Source of the DNA: an uncultured Bacteroidia bacterium
Lineage (GTDB): Bacteria > Bacteroidota > Bacteroidia > Bacteroidales > UBA932
NCBI GenBank assembly: GCA_902778105.1
Contig: CACYWN010000021.1
Location: forward strand, 1-64,000
Direction: 5' to 3'
Length of the DNA: 64,000 nucleotides
Position 1 is the stretch's first letter. Each line of letters begins with the position of its first letter. Of the stretch, positions 43,698 to 52,872 are shown one piece after another. Under the pieces are notes generated by a model. The model did no database searches. It was given only the letters and a program-made list of their open reading frames with translations, and was not told the DNA's origin. The position numbers were made by a program, and so were the translations under genes.

Positions 43698-45709
43698 CGT
43701 TCCCAGAGGATTTCACGCACCAGGGCGGGATTGTTCGTCGTGATCTGGTCCACACCCAGGTCGCGCATGGCTTCGATATCCTTGCGGTCATCCACGGTCC
43801 ATGCATTGACGGTCATTCCCAGGTCGTGCGCTTCCTGCACCCATTCCGGGTGCTTGTAGAACACGCTGTAGTGATAGTCGATGCCGTTGATCCCTTCCGC
43901 GTGCAGTTGGGCGGGGGCGATATCTCCCTCCAGGTACTGGACCATGTAACCGGGTGCCCGGCGTGAGAGTTCCTGGCAGATATGGTGACTGAAGGAGATG
44001 AAGACGACCTTGGCGGGTTCCTGCCGGCGGGCGAAAGCGGCAAATTCCGGGGGAACATTGCGCGCCGGGGCAGGTTGCAGGGCCTGGAGGCACTTCTCGA
44101 CCAGTTCGTCTTCCCGCTCGGCCGTCGACTGCGGCTTCAGTTCCAGCACGGCCATGCATTCCCGGTTCCTCGCCACCTGACCCATGTATTCCGCAAGCGT
44201 AGGTACAGGTTCGCCGTTGGCCAGCCGGTTCGCCCGGACATCCTCGAAAGCACTGGTCTGGATGTCCAGTTCGCCGATATGCCGGTCATGATGGATGACG
44301 GGAACCCCGTCGGCCGTCAGGTGGATGTCGAACTCGCTGCCCCAGCAGCCGAACTCCTGGGCCTTGCGGAGGGAGGCGATGGAATTCTCCGCGTTGCCAT
44401 CCCAGTAGCCACGGTGGGCGACGATCTGCGTCCTGGGTATCCGGTTTTCGCACCAGGCCTTCACGTCGTTCCAGCGGTAATATGGCCCCTGGACCGCTTC
44501 CAGGGCCGGGAGTTTCGCCTCGCGTTCATTCATCAGGAACTTGACGAGGACTTCGTCGGATTTCTTGCTCCGGTAGAAGATCATCTGCAGGTTCGCCGCG
44601 AAGGGGCAGTACCAGGAAGGGAGCCAGTTGTCGGCCGCTTCCTCCAGGGTGTAACGCTCGCTCACGCCTTCCAGGCCCAGATAGCAGACCAGCCCCAGGT
44701 ACGGCCAGTCGTGTCCGAAGCAGAGGTCGGCGGCCTTCCGGACTTTCCCGGAAATGACCGCGTCCGCCTGGCTGATCAGGGTGTCGATGAGTTCCTGTGC
44801 ACGCGGGAGGCGGAGTTCGCCGTTCAGTTTGGAATCGCACTGGTTCAGGTAGGCCGACAGGAAGTTCAGTTCATGGAACTTGACCACGTTCCCGAAAGGA
44901 AGGTACCGGTACATGTTGTCCGGGATGTCGAAGGGATCCGATACCCGGGCGCAGTCGTAGATGGCGTTCTGGAACGCGACAGCGTCAGGGATGAGCTTGC
45001 GGGCCTCGGCCGGGTCGGTGAACAGGGTCCGGTACACGGAAACCGTGTCCCACTGGATCGTTTTCCGGTATGCTGCCAGCGCTTGGCCGGTACGCGCGGA
45101 AATAGTGCTGTTTTCGCCCCGGGCGATATAGGCGTAATACTTCTCGCCCGTGTCCAGGTCGAAGTCCAGGTCCGGCTGCAGGGACATCAGGCGGCCGGTG
45201 AATCCGTTCATCGACACGATGCAGCGCGGCGTGGTGCTGGATACGGCGCGGATGTGCTTGCAGCCCTTCCTGAACACTTCCGGGAACCGGTGGTACATCC
45301 GCTCGGCCAGTTGTGCGTGCTCGCGGACTCCGCGGGGCGTCAGGCGCCCGTCCATCCCGTTGTGCAGTTCGTAGATGACGGCCGCCTCGTGCATCAGGGA
45401 ATCTCCGGCCGGCGTCAGGAGATGCTGCTCGCTGGCTTTGGCCAGGAGGTCGCGGACCAGCCTGTACTGCGGCCCGCCCCAGTCGGACCGGGAACCATGC
45501 CGTCCGTAATGGCTGATGTAGAAGGGCTTGTAACCCTTTGGCGCCGGCGTGTCCTGGATGGGCAGGAATTCATAGGAGTGCGTATTGAACGCAGCCCGGC
45601 GCGGGTTTTCCCGCAGGAAGCGCACCACCGGCGTATCGGGAACCGCATTTTGCGCCACGGCGGTCCCGACGGAGAGGACCAGCAGGGCCCAGGTAAAGAA
45701 TCGTTTCAT
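43694..45709 (-). CDS. exported histidine phosphatase fused to glycerophosphodiester phosphodiesterase
   Basis: A 671-aa protein with a signal peptide (ends AVAQ). Residues 25-415 are a clade 2 histidine phosphatase (acid phosphatase/multiple inositol polyphosphate phosphatase type): RHGSR at 70-74 with the nucleophile His71 and the proton-donor region FGHDWPYLGL. Residues 425-671 are a GDPD barrel: His432-Arg433 in VAHRGYW, ENSIASL, EFDIHLTADGVPVIHHD and the closing VNAWTVDD. The fusion would take phosphate and alcohol from glycerophosphodiesters or phytate-like esters in the periplasm. Six bases follow the upstream aldo-keto reductase stop. Confidence 0.88.
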   Translation of the reverse strand: MKRFFTWALLVLSVGTAVAQNAVPDTPVVRFLRENPRRAAFNTHSYEFLPIQDTPAPKGYKPFYISHYGRHGSRSDWGGPQYRLVRDLLAKASEQHLLTPAGDSLMHEAAVIYELHNGMDGRLTPRGVREHAQLAERMYHRFPEVFRKGCKHIRAVSSTTPRCIVSMNGFTGRLMSLQPDLDFDLDTGEKYYAYIARGENSTISARTGQALAAYRKTIQWDTVSVYRTLFTDPAEARKLIPDAVAFQNAIYDCARVSDPFDIPDNMYRYLPFGNVVKFHELNFLSAYLNQCDSKLNGELRLPRAQELIDTLISQADAVISGKVRKAADLCFGHDWPYLGLVCYLGLEGVSERYTLEEAADNWLPSWYCPFAANLQMIFYRSKKSDEVLVKFLMNEREAKLPALEAVQGPYYRWNDVKAWCENRIPRTQIVAHRGYWDGNAENSIASLRKAQEFGCWGSEFDIHLTADGVPVIHHDRHIGELDIQTSAFEDVRANRLANGEPVPTLAEYMGQVARNRECMAVLELKPQSTAEREDELVEKCLQALQPAPARNVPPEFAAFARRQEPAKVVFISFSHHICQELSRRAPGYMVQYLEGDIAPAQLHAEGINGIDYHYSVFYKHPEWVQEAHDLGMTVNAWTVDDRKDIEAMRDLGVDQITTNNPALVREILWER

Positions 45710-45717
45710 CATGAAGG

Positions 45718-46725
45718 CTAGGCTTTATTCGTAATCCGGTTGATCTCTTCCAGTTCTTCCGCCGTGAAGGAAATGTTCTCCAGCGCCTTGAAGTCATCCT
45801 CCAGCTGGGACACGCGGCTTGCCCCCACGATGACGCTGGTTACCTTGTCATCCTTGAGGCACCAGGCGAGGGCCATTTCGGCGAGGGTCTGTCCGCGCCG
45901 GGCGGCGATTCCGTTCAGCTGCTCGAGCGTCCTGTGCATTTCGGGCGTAAGGACCGATGACTTGAGGAAATGCTCCTTCGCCATCCGGGAATCGGCGGGG
46001 ATGCCCTCCAGATAGCGGTTGGTCAGCAGCCCCTGAGCGAGCGGGGAGAAGGCGATGAAGCCTGCGCCGTTCTCCTTCGCCTGGTCCAGGATGCCCTGCT
46101 CTTCCGGCTCCCGGTTCAGGATGTTGTACCTGCCCTGGTAGATCAGGCAGGGAACATCCCGCTCCCGTAGGTACCGATAGGAGAAGGCGGCCGCTTCCGG
46201 CGGATATTTGGAAATGCCGATGTACAGCGCCTTCCCGGCCCGGACGATGTCCACGAGGGCCTGAAGCGTTTCCTCCAGCGGCGTTTCCGGGTCGAAACGG
46301 TGGGAATAGAACAGGTCCACGTAGTCCAGGTTCATCCGCTTGAGGCTCTGGTCCAGGCTGGCCATCAGGTACTTCCGGGACCCCCATTCCCCGTAGGGCC
46401 CTGGCCACATGTCGTGTCCCGCCTTGCTGGAGATGAACATTTCATCCCGGAAAGGGGCGAAGGACTTTTTCATCATCTGTCCGAAGGTCTCCTCGGCGGA
46501 GCCGTAGGAGGGACCGTAATTGTTGGCCAGATCGAAGTGGACGATGCCGTGGTCGAAGGCATAATGGGCCATCTCCAGGGAGTTCGCAAAGGGGTTCACA
46601 TCTCCGAAATTGTGCCAGAATCCCAGGGCGATTTCGGGAAGCAGGACACCGCTCCGGCCGCATCGGCGGTACCGGATTCCGCTTTCATAGCGGGTGGGGG
46701 AAGGGGAGTAGACGGGATTGATCAT
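45718..46725 (-). CDS. aldo/keto reductase (YghZ-like)
   Basis: A 335-aa NADPH-dependent reductase of the L-glyceraldehyde-3-phosphate reductase subgroup. Catalytic Tyr in NNYGPSYGSAEE, Asp in HFDLANNYG, Lys in SSKAGHDMWPGPYG and His in DLFYSHRFD are all present. Could act on glyceraldehyde phosphate or methylglyoxal; it precedes the phosphatase-GDPD gene in one transcript. Confidence 0.88.
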   Translation of the reverse strand: MINPVYSPSPTRYESGIRYRRCGRSGVLLPEIALGFWHNFGDVNPFANSLEMAHYAFDHGIVHFDLANNYGPSYGSAEETFGQMMKKSFAPFRDEMFISSKAGHDMWPGPYGEWGSRKYLMASLDQSLKRMNLDYVDLFYSHRFDPETPLEETLQALVDIVRAGKALYIGISKYPPEAAAFSYRYLRERDVPCLIYQGRYNILNREPEEQGILDQAKENGAGFIAFSPLAQGLLTNRYLEGIPADSRMAKEHFLKSSVLTPEMHRTLEQLNGIAARRGQTLAEMALAWCLKDDKVTSVIVGASRVSQLEDDFKALENISFTAEELEEINRITNKA

Positions 46726-46809
46726 GGATTGGTGTGCTTTTCAGACCGCAAGTTAGTCAAACGGATTGGAAATGGCAAGCGTGATCTTTTTTTACGGCGT
46801 AGGGAATAA

Positions 46810-46817
46810 TAATTTTG
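46810..46817 (+). promoter_or_regulatory. -7 box of the pnt operon
   Basis: TAATTTTG, about 85 bases before pntAA, in an AT-rich leader. Confidence 0.45.
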
Positions 46818-46901
46818 TTGAAAGAGTACAACGAATGATTAAAATGTTTAACTTTATCGGCGCATTTTGCTTAAACTACATTATTACTAACACGTATAGC
46901 T

Positions 46902-48059
46902 ATGATCATTGGTATTCCCAAGGAAATCATGCACGACGAAGCTCGTGTAGCCGCCACACCCGAAACGGTGGGGAAGTTTGTCCAGGATGGTTTTGAGGTG
47001 CTCGTGGAGCGCCACGCCGGCGACGGCGCCCTCTATCACGACGAGGATTACATCAAGGCCGGTGCGAAGATCATTGACAATCCGCAGGAGATTTACGACC
47101 GCGCGGAGATGATCCTCAAGGTCAAGGAACCCTTGATGAATGAGGCCCTGGGCAAGCATGAAGTGGATATGATGCATAAAGGCCAGCTGCTGATCACCTT
47201 CATCCATCCGGCTTCCCCGGTGAACCACGGGATGGTGAAGGCCCTTTCGGCCAAAGGCGTTACCGCCATCACCCTGGACGGCATTCCGCGCATCTCCCGT
47301 GCCCAGAGCATGGATGCGCTTACTTCCATGAGCACCTGCGCCGGATACAAGGGTATCCTGATGGCGGCCAACATGCTCAAGACCTTCGTCCCGCAGATGT
47401 TCACGGCCGTCGGCCAGATCAAGCCGGCCAAGGTCATGGTCATCGGCGTGGGCGTCGCCGGCCTGCAGGCACTGGCTACCGCCAAGCGGTTGGGTGCGAT
47501 CACCTATGCCGCCGATATCCGCCCCATGGCCTCCGAAAACGCCATGTCCCTGGGTGCGAAGGTGGTGGATACCACGGTTCCGCCGGAACTGGCCATTGCG
47601 GAAGGCGGGTATGCCAACCGGCTCCCGGCCGATGTCCTGATTAAGGAACAGGAGGCCCTGAAGGCGACCATCCAGGAAATGGACATCGTGTTCTGCTCCG
47701 CCCTCATCCCCGGCAAGATCGCTCCGATCATCATCACGGAAGAGATGGTGAAGGGCATGAAGAAGGGATCCGTCATCGTGGACATCTCCATCGACCAGGG
47801 CGGCAACTGTGAGCTCACCCCGAAGGGGGACATCGAGACCAAGTACGGCGTGACGCTGATGGGTGTCAAGAATATCCCCGGTCTCCTTCCGACAAGCTCC
47901 ACCTGGATGTTCTCCAACAATCTGTACAACCTCGTGAGCTACCTGGTCAAGGACGGCAAACTGGTCCTGGACCGCAGTGATGAGATCATCCAGAAGTCGC
48001 TGGTCTGCATTGACGGCGAGCTGGTCCATCAGGGCGCCCGCGAAGCCATGGGTTTATGA
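46902..48059 (+). CDS. pntAA: NAD(P) transhydrogenase alpha subunit, NAD-binding part
   Basis: A 385-aa domain I protein. GIPKEIMHDEARVAATPETV opens it, and the NAD site is VIGVGVAGLQA near residue 185. It resembles alanine dehydrogenase, but the following membrane and domain III genes settle the role. Overlaps the next gene by ATGA. Confidence 0.92.
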   Translation: MIIGIPKEIMHDEARVAATPETVGKFVQDGFEVLVERHAGDGALYHDEDYIKAGAKIIDNPQEIYDRAEMILKVKEPLMNEALGKHEVDMMHKGQLLITFIHPASPVNHGMVKALSAKGVTAITLDGIPRISRAQSMDALTSMSTCAGYKGILMAANMLKTFVPQMFTAVGQIKPAKVMVIGVGVAGLQALATAKRLGAITYAADIRPMASENAMSLGAKVVDTTVPPELAIAEGGYANRLPADVLIKEQEALKATIQEMDIVFCSALIPGKIAPIIITEEMVKGMKKGSVIVDISIDQGGNCELTPKGDIETKYGVTLMGVKNIPGLLPTSSTWMFSNNLYNLVSYLVKDGKLVLDRSDEIIQKSLVCIDGELVHQGAREAMGL

Positions 48060-48352
48060 TTCATCCGCTGATTCTTATCGCAGTTTTCCTCGTGAGCGCG
48101 GTCCTGGGATATTTCATCATCAGGACCGTGCCCAGTCTGCTCCATACGCCGCTGATGTCCGGCATGAACGCCCTGTCCGGGGTGACGATCGTCGGCGCCA
48201 TCGTGGCGACGGGCGTCGCTTTCCTCGCAGGGGACGGCCTGCTGGCGCAACTCGCGGGAGGCCTTGCCATCGTGCTCGCGGCGGTCAATGTGTTCGGCGG
48301 TTTCGGGGTCACGCACCGGATGCTGAAGATGTTTGACAAGAAAAAGAAATAG
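48056..48352 (+). CDS. pntAB: NAD(P) transhydrogenase alpha subunit, membrane part
   Basis: A 98-aa protein with three to four transmembrane helices and the motif VPSLLHTPLMSGMNALSGV typical of domain II-alpha; ends in a lysine cluster. Split alpha subunits are common in Bacteroidetes. Confidence 0.92.
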   Translation: MIHPLILIAVFLVSAVLGYFIIRTVPSLLHTPLMSGMNALSGVTIVGAIVATGVAFLAGDGLLAQLAGGLAIVLAAVNVFGGFGVTHRMLKMFDKKKK

Positions 48353-48354
48353 GG

Positions 48355-49839
48355 ATGCCGGCGTTGCAAATCATAATCAGTGCGGTTCTGGCGGTGCTCG
48401 TGCTCGCCGGAATCTCCATGATGAGCAGGGTCAGGACGGCCGTCGCAGGCAATCTGTTGTCGGCCTTCGCCATGCTTTGCGGCATCGTGGCCACGCTGCT
48501 GTTTGCCGGTGTCGTTTCGGTCTGGACCATCTACGTATCCATCCTCATCGGAGCGCTGGTCGGCAGCCTGCTGGCGGTCCGGGTCCAGATGATCCAGATG
48601 CCGCAGACGGTAGCCCTGTTCAACGGCCTCGGCGGCGGCGCATCGGCCCTGGTGGGCCTCCTGTCCGTCCAGGGAGACGCTCCCTTTGTCCGGTTCACCG
48701 CGCTCCTGGCGGTGGCGGTGGGCATGGTGACCCTGGTGGGCAGCCTGGTCGCAGCCGGAAAACTGCACCGGGTACTCCCGCAGAAGCCGGTCGTCTGGAA
48801 AGGCCATGCCCTGTGCACCTTGCTGTTCCTGGTGCTTACGCTGGTCTTTGTGGTGGTTGGCACCTTTGCCCAGGGTGCCGGCCTGACGGTGTGCATCGCA
48901 GGCGCTTTTGTGGCCGCTTCCCTTTTCGGCCTCTGGTTCTCCCTCCGCGTCGGGGGAGCGGACATGCCCATCACCATCTCCCTGCTCAACTCGCTTTCGG
49001 GGGTGGCCGGGTCCATCGCCGGCATGGCTGTCGGTGACGTCTTCCTGGTTGCCGTGGGCGGTATCGTCGGCGCCTCCGGCCTCCTGCTTACCCAGATCAT
49101 GTGCCGGGCGATGAACCGCAAGCTGATGAGCATCCTTATGGGCGGCACGATGACTCCGTCCGTCCCCACCCCTGTCATTGATGAAAACGAAAACGAAGAA
49201 CTGGTTCAACGAATTATGGATTTAGAGAAGAAAATCAAGGAACTGGAGGCGATGGTCGCCGACCTCGAAGCCCGCGTCAAAGTGCTGGACGGCCAGCTGA
49301 ATGCAGCCGCTCCCGCCCCTGTGGAAGAAGCGCCCACCGCTGCATCCGTCCTCTCAAAGGCCAAGGATGTCATCATCGTTCCGGGTTACGGCATGGCGTT
49401 GGCGCAGGCCCAGCATCAGGTGCGCCAGCTGGCGGACAAGCTGGAGAGCCGCGGCGCCCGCGTCCGTTTCGCCATCCACCCGGTCGCCGGACGTATGCCG
49501 GGGCACATGAATGTGCTGCTGGCCGAGGCGGATGTCGATTATGAGAAACTGTATGAGATGGAGGCCATCAACGACGACTTCAAGAATGCGGATGCCGTCG
49601 TGGTCATCGGCGCCAACGATGTCCTCAATCCGGCAGCCCGCAATGCCGTGGGAACCCCCATCTACGGCATGCCGGTCCTCAATGTGGACCAGGCTCCGGA
49701 AGTGATCGTGTGCAACTACGACCTCAAGCCGGGTTACGCCGGCGTGGAGAATCCGATCTACAGCCGCGGAAAAGGCGTCTATCTGGAGCTCGGCGATGCC
49801 AAGGAAACCCTCATGCGCCTGATGGCCGGGATCGCCTGA
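48355..49839 (+). CDS. pntB: NAD(P) transhydrogenase beta subunit
   Basis: A 494-aa protein: about nine transmembrane helices (1-265), a charged coiled coil (about 280-315, heptads of L, I, V and A), and the NADP-binding domain III (about 325-494) with GYGMALAQAQH, HPVAGRMPGHMNVLLAEA, GANDVLNPAA and the closing GDAK. With the other two subunits it makes NADPH at the expense of the proton gradient. The coiled-coil linker is longer than in the E. coli protein. Ends at a clear terminator. Confidence 0.92.
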   Translation: MPALQIIISAVLAVLVLAGISMMSRVRTAVAGNLLSAFAMLCGIVATLLFAGVVSVWTIYVSILIGALVGSLLAVRVQMIQMPQTVALFNGLGGGASALVGLLSVQGDAPFVRFTALLAVAVGMVTLVGSLVAAGKLHRVLPQKPVVWKGHALCTLLFLVLTLVFVVVGTFAQGAGLTVCIAGAFVAASLFGLWFSLRVGGADMPITISLLNSLSGVAGSIAGMAVGDVFLVAVGGIVGASGLLLTQIMCRAMNRKLMSILMGGTMTPSVPTPVIDENENEELVQRIMDLEKKIKELEAMVADLEARVKVLDGQLNAAAPAPVEEAPTAASVLSKAKDVIIVPGYGMALAQAQHQVRQLADKLESRGARVRFAIHPVAGRMPGHMNVLLAEADVDYEKLYEMEAINDDFKNADAVVVIGANDVLNPAARNAVGTPIYGMPVLNVDQAPEVIVCNYDLKPGYAGVENPIYSRGKGVYLELGDAKETLMRLMAGIA

Positions 49840-49879
49840 CCGGCGTTTCACCGGATGCAGCCGTTGAGCATTTAGCATC

Positions 49880-49906
49880 GGGACCCTTGCGGGGGTCCCT
49901 TTTTTA
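49880..49906 (+). terminator. intrinsic terminator of the pnt operon
   Basis: GGGACCC (49880-49886) and GGGTCCC (49893-49899) with a six-base loop, followed by seven T. Confidence 0.92.
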
Positions 49907-49951
49907 TATTTGTTTTGCAGAATAATCCTTGGAAAACCGGGTGAATATCCG

Positions 49952-49959
49952 TATTTTTG
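49952..49959 (+). promoter_or_regulatory. -7 box before the fimbrillin/BACON locus
   Basis: TATTTTTG. Transcription from here would give a leader of about 210 bases containing a G10 tract and a strong hairpin before the 50-aa gene. Confidence 0.45.
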
Positions 49960-50020
49960 CAAGTTGAAATGACTCGAGTAGCTACATATATGACACGCTC
50001 AACCACCGCCGTTATTGTTC

Positions 50021-50030
50021 GGGGGGGGGG
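50021..50030 (+). repeat. homopolymer of ten G in the leader
   Basis: A run of exactly ten G. A short frame from ATG 49990 (MTRSTTAVIV) reads through the run; with ten G it ends at TAG 50038, while a change to nine or twelve would open it for about 30 more codons. Candidate site of slipped-strand variation. Confidence 0.7.
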
Positions 50031-50065
50031 TAGAAAGTAGCTCTATATCAATAGGTTATACAGTT

Positions 50066-50101
50066 AATCCTTGCTTTTCCATCTCTGGAGAGGCAAGGAT
50101 T
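50066..50101 (+). promoter_or_regulatory. leader hairpin, possible attenuator
   Basis: AATCCTTGC (50066-50074) pairs perfectly with GCAAGGATT (50093-50101). A loose T-rich stretch follows. Lies 71 bases before the 50-aa gene. Confidence 0.5.
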
Positions 50102-50172
50102 TCCGTTTTGTGTCCGTATCTCGGAAACAACTGAATCACAAATGAATATACACAAACAAAATCAATAAAGCT

Positions 50173-50325
50173 ATGAAGAAAAAGTATTATGAAAATCCTG
50201 AATCGGAGCTGATTACGGTTCGGTTTGAGGAGAACATTATGTCTGATGGGACATGGGACAATTCCATCAAGAAAGGGTCCACATGGTCCTCTGACGACCC
50301 TGAAGATGGTTATGGACTTGAATAA
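50173..50325 (+). CDS. 50-aa acidic peptide of unknown function
   Basis: Starts MKKKYYENPESELITVRFEE and ends in a Ser/Asp/Gly-rich tail (SSDDPEDGYGLE). The basic head, YENPE motif, an amphipathic strand and a small-residue tail recur in many unannotated Bacteroidales peptides found before surface lipoproteins. No signal peptide. Its stop leads directly into a strong Shine-Dalgarno (GGAGG, 50326-50330) for the next gene, so translation of the two is linked. Confidence 0.65.
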   Translation: MKKKYYENPESELITVRFEENIMSDGTWDNSIKKGSTWSSDDPEDGYGLE

Positions 50326-50330
50326 GGAGG
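50326..50330 (+). promoter_or_regulatory. strong ribosome binding site
   Basis: GGAGG seven bases before ATG 50338. Strong Shine-Dalgarno sequences are unusual in Bacteroidota and favour 50338 over the ATG at 50332. Confidence 0.7.
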
Positions 50331-50337
50331 AATGGCC

Positions 50338-52770
50338 ATGAGAAAGATTTACACTACTTTGATGGTCCTTGCCGCAGTGGCAACGGCCTTAGTTTCCTGC
50401 TCCAAGGAAGTTGACGTCCAGAAGGACGAGCAGGTTTCCGGTAAGATGAAGACCATCACGGTCAAGACCGATATTGAGACCCGTACGACTCTTGATGCTG
50501 ACCATGCCAATCTCGTTTGGAGCAGTGGTGACCAAATTAGCATCTTCAACGATGTTAATCAGGCGAATTCGGCATTGACTTACGAGGCCGGTGGTGATTT
50601 GATAGTTGAAGTCCCGGAAGAGACTGAAGAAATCTTTGCTCATTATCCGTACTATAATGGAAACACGAGCGGGCCTGAAAGCGTAAGCGTTTATATCAGC
50701 AATAAACAGACTCAGGTGAATCCGGGTGTGCTTGCAGGTAAGTATTATCCTATGGTTGCAAAGGGTACCGTTTCTGCTGACAATAAGGCGCTGATTTCTC
50801 TTTATCCGGTGGCTTCTGCTTTAGCTCTTAACATCTACCATACTGGCCTTTCTGGAGAAGAAACCGTTAAGTCCGTTAAGGTAACACCTACTGCTAATAC
50901 TGGTTTTATTGGCCGTCAGATGACTGATTTGACTGGGGATAATATCCAGTATACCTCTACTGAGTCATCAGATCCCATTACTGTTACTTTGACTAATCCG
51001 CTCACCCTTGGTAATACAAAGCCTACAGATAAGCAAAAGTTTGCAGGACAGATCTATGTCTGCCTTGCCAAGCAGAGCTATTCGAAAGTGAAGTTTGAAA
51101 TTGAAACCAATAAGAGTACTTACGTAATCACGTCCAATGACACTCCTTTTGATTGCGAAAACAATGATTTTGTTCCTGTCAACATCAATCTGGCTAAGGC
51201 TGTCGCTGTGAAGGAAATCTATTCCACGGCGTTTGATTATGCAATCGAAGGAACTTCATATTCGTTGGAAACCCCTATTATTGGAACTGACGCAGGTGCA
51301 ACCACCAGTTGGAGTATTGTCTACGGAAACTGGAATGGGAGCGAGTGCGCACAAATGAGAGTTTATTCAGCTGGTAACTTTGGCTACTTGTACAATAATT
51401 TCGATTGTTCCAATGTAACATCTGTTTCCTATTCAGCCAAAGTTAGCAATACTGCTTTGAAACTTAACACGTATTATTCAACAGATAGTGGTAATACATG
51501 GACTAAGGTCGACAATGCTTTGGCATTGACAACTAGTGCTAAAGATTATTCTTTTGTCGTCAGTGAAACTGGCGAATATGATGCAGTGCGGATTAAATTT
51601 GAAGTTACCGGTACAAAGCCGTCTTCCAGTAATTACTCGCTTACTATTGATAATGTGAAGATTTATGGTTTCGGCGAGGTGCTCCAGGATGCTTCGATTG
51701 CTCTTTCAGCGAATGAAGTTACTTTGCCTTATCAGGGTACTGCACAAACAATTAGTGTCACATCCAACTATCAGTGGCTTGCGGAGTTTGTACCGAATGG
51801 TTCCAATGCATTGACTATTACTCCTGACACGGGCAATAATGCAAATAACACAGGTGATGTGACCTCTGTTACCTTGTCTGCATCCGAGAATAGCTCAAAT
51901 GAAGAGATTACTCTTGGCACAGTTAACTTCTACGATTATGCCACCAGTAAAGTCAAGGCTACGTGTACTGTGAAACAGGCCGCTCGTCCAATTAATGGTA
52001 TTAGTGTAGATAATGCCACTCCGCAATTGGCATCTGGTACTGGGGAAACTGTTACCGTAAATGTCACGTGCAATTGGGCATGGGAGGCGGCTCTCACTTC
52101 TGGTAGTGGATTTACTTTCTCGCCCGCAAGTGGTACTGGAAATGGTACTATTACCATTACTTCTACCGTTGATACAGGCGCCGCCGGTGTGATTACCCTC
52201 ACTGATAAGGATGACAACACTAGCACATGCACTATCACTGTTTCACAGGCAGAGGCTGGAACAATAGCTGTTGGTACCGTTCTTTGGAAGGATACATTTG
52301 GTGACTATGGTGGAACTGGGACGGCTTTCGCAAATCAAAGTCTGCTGAGTGGTTATACATACACAGGGCGTTCTGGATATAAAGAGAATGCTTCGAGTGT
52401 TACTCTAACAGCGTCAAATGATAATGTTCGTGCGACGACTTCAAATGGTGGGAATTGCACGAGTGGCCACTTATGGTTTAATAAGAGTACTGATGCTACT
52501 GTGACTAGCTCTGCCATTATGCTTTATGGCGCCACCTCTCTTGAATTGTCTTATGACCAAGGGACCTCTGGCTCTGCTATTATTGCAGGATACAGTGTTG
52601 ATGGAGGAACTACATGGACTGACTTTGACTCTACTAGCCCTAGTGCTAATATCAAGCATTCCTTTACTGTGGCTCAGGGGACAAAGTCTGTACTCGTTCG
52701 GTTCAACCATCCAGATACAAACGCCAAAAATACCCGCTTTGATAATCCGACATTAACAGTCGGTGAATGA
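50338..52770 (+). CDS. fimbrillin-like, BACON-domain lipoprotein (ends at an in-frame TGA)
   Basis: An 810-aa surface lipoprotein (lipobox VSCS, about Cys21). Residues 30-290 look like a fimbrillin-type (FimA/Mfa) beta domain (ETRTTLD, LVWSSGDQISIF, FAHYPY). Then a jelly-roll domain (about 290-445), two BACON domains (about 448-546 and 550-637) and a second jelly-roll (about 640-808) like those next to nucleases in Bacteroidetes. The frame stops at TGA 52768-52770, but continues open into an Fn3 and nuclease module. The gene is clearly AT-richer than its surroundings, including the part after the TGA. Confidence 0.8.
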   Translation: MRKIYTTLMVLAAVATALVSCSKEVDVQKDEQVSGKMKTITVKTDIETRTTLDADHANLVWSSGDQISIFNDVNQANSALTYEAGGDLIVEVPEETEEIFAHYPYYNGNTSGPESVSVYISNKQTQVNPGVLAGKYYPMVAKGTVSADNKALISLYPVASALALNIYHTGLSGEETVKSVKVTPTANTGFIGRQMTDLTGDNIQYTSTESSDPITVTLTNPLTLGNTKPTDKQKFAGQIYVCLAKQSYSKVKFEIETNKSTYVITSNDTPFDCENNDFVPVNINLAKAVAVKEIYSTAFDYAIEGTSYSLETPIIGTDAGATTSWSIVYGNWNGSECAQMRVYSAGNFGYLYNNFDCSNVTSVSYSAKVSNTALKLNTYYSTDSGNTWTKVDNALALTTSAKDYSFVVSETGEYDAVRIKFEVTGTKPSSSNYSLTIDNVKIYGFGEVLQDASIALSANEVTLPYQGTAQTISVTSNYQWLAEFVPNGSNALTITPDTGNNANNTGDVTSVTLSASENSSNEEITLGTVNFYDYATSKVKATCTVKQAARPINGISVDNATPQLASGTGETVTVNVTCNWAWEAALTSGSGFTFSPASGTGNGTITITSTVDTGAAGVITLTDKDDNTSTCTITVSQAEAGTIAVGTVLWKDTFGDYGGTGTAFANQSLLSGYTYTGRSGYKENASSVTLTASNDNVRATTSNGGNCTSGHLWFNKSTDATVTSSAIMLYGATSLELSYDQGTSGSAIIAGYSVDGGTTWTDFDSTSPSANIKHSFTVAQGTKSVLVRFNHPDTNAKNTRFDNPTLTVGE

Positions 52771-52872
52771 AGCGAATCCGGAGAGGGAGACTCCGGGGAT
52801 GGAAACATCACAACAGTTTCTTCCTCTAACGTAAGCGCGACAGGGGCAACCCTGTCCGCTTCGTTTGAAGGA

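Noticed and set aside
46902-48059. Alanine dehydrogenase
   Set aside because: The fold is shared, but the two following genes for membrane and NADP domains identify the alpha subunit of transhydrogenase.
50332-50337. Start of the fimbrillin-like gene at the first ATG
   Set aside because: The GGAGG site is too close to it; the ATG at 50338 has proper spacing and directly precedes the lipoprotein signal.
52768-52770. TGA as a selenocysteine codon
   Set aside because: It lies in a Ser/Gly linker between domains, not in a redox site, and no selenocysteine insertion hairpin or sel genes are seen.
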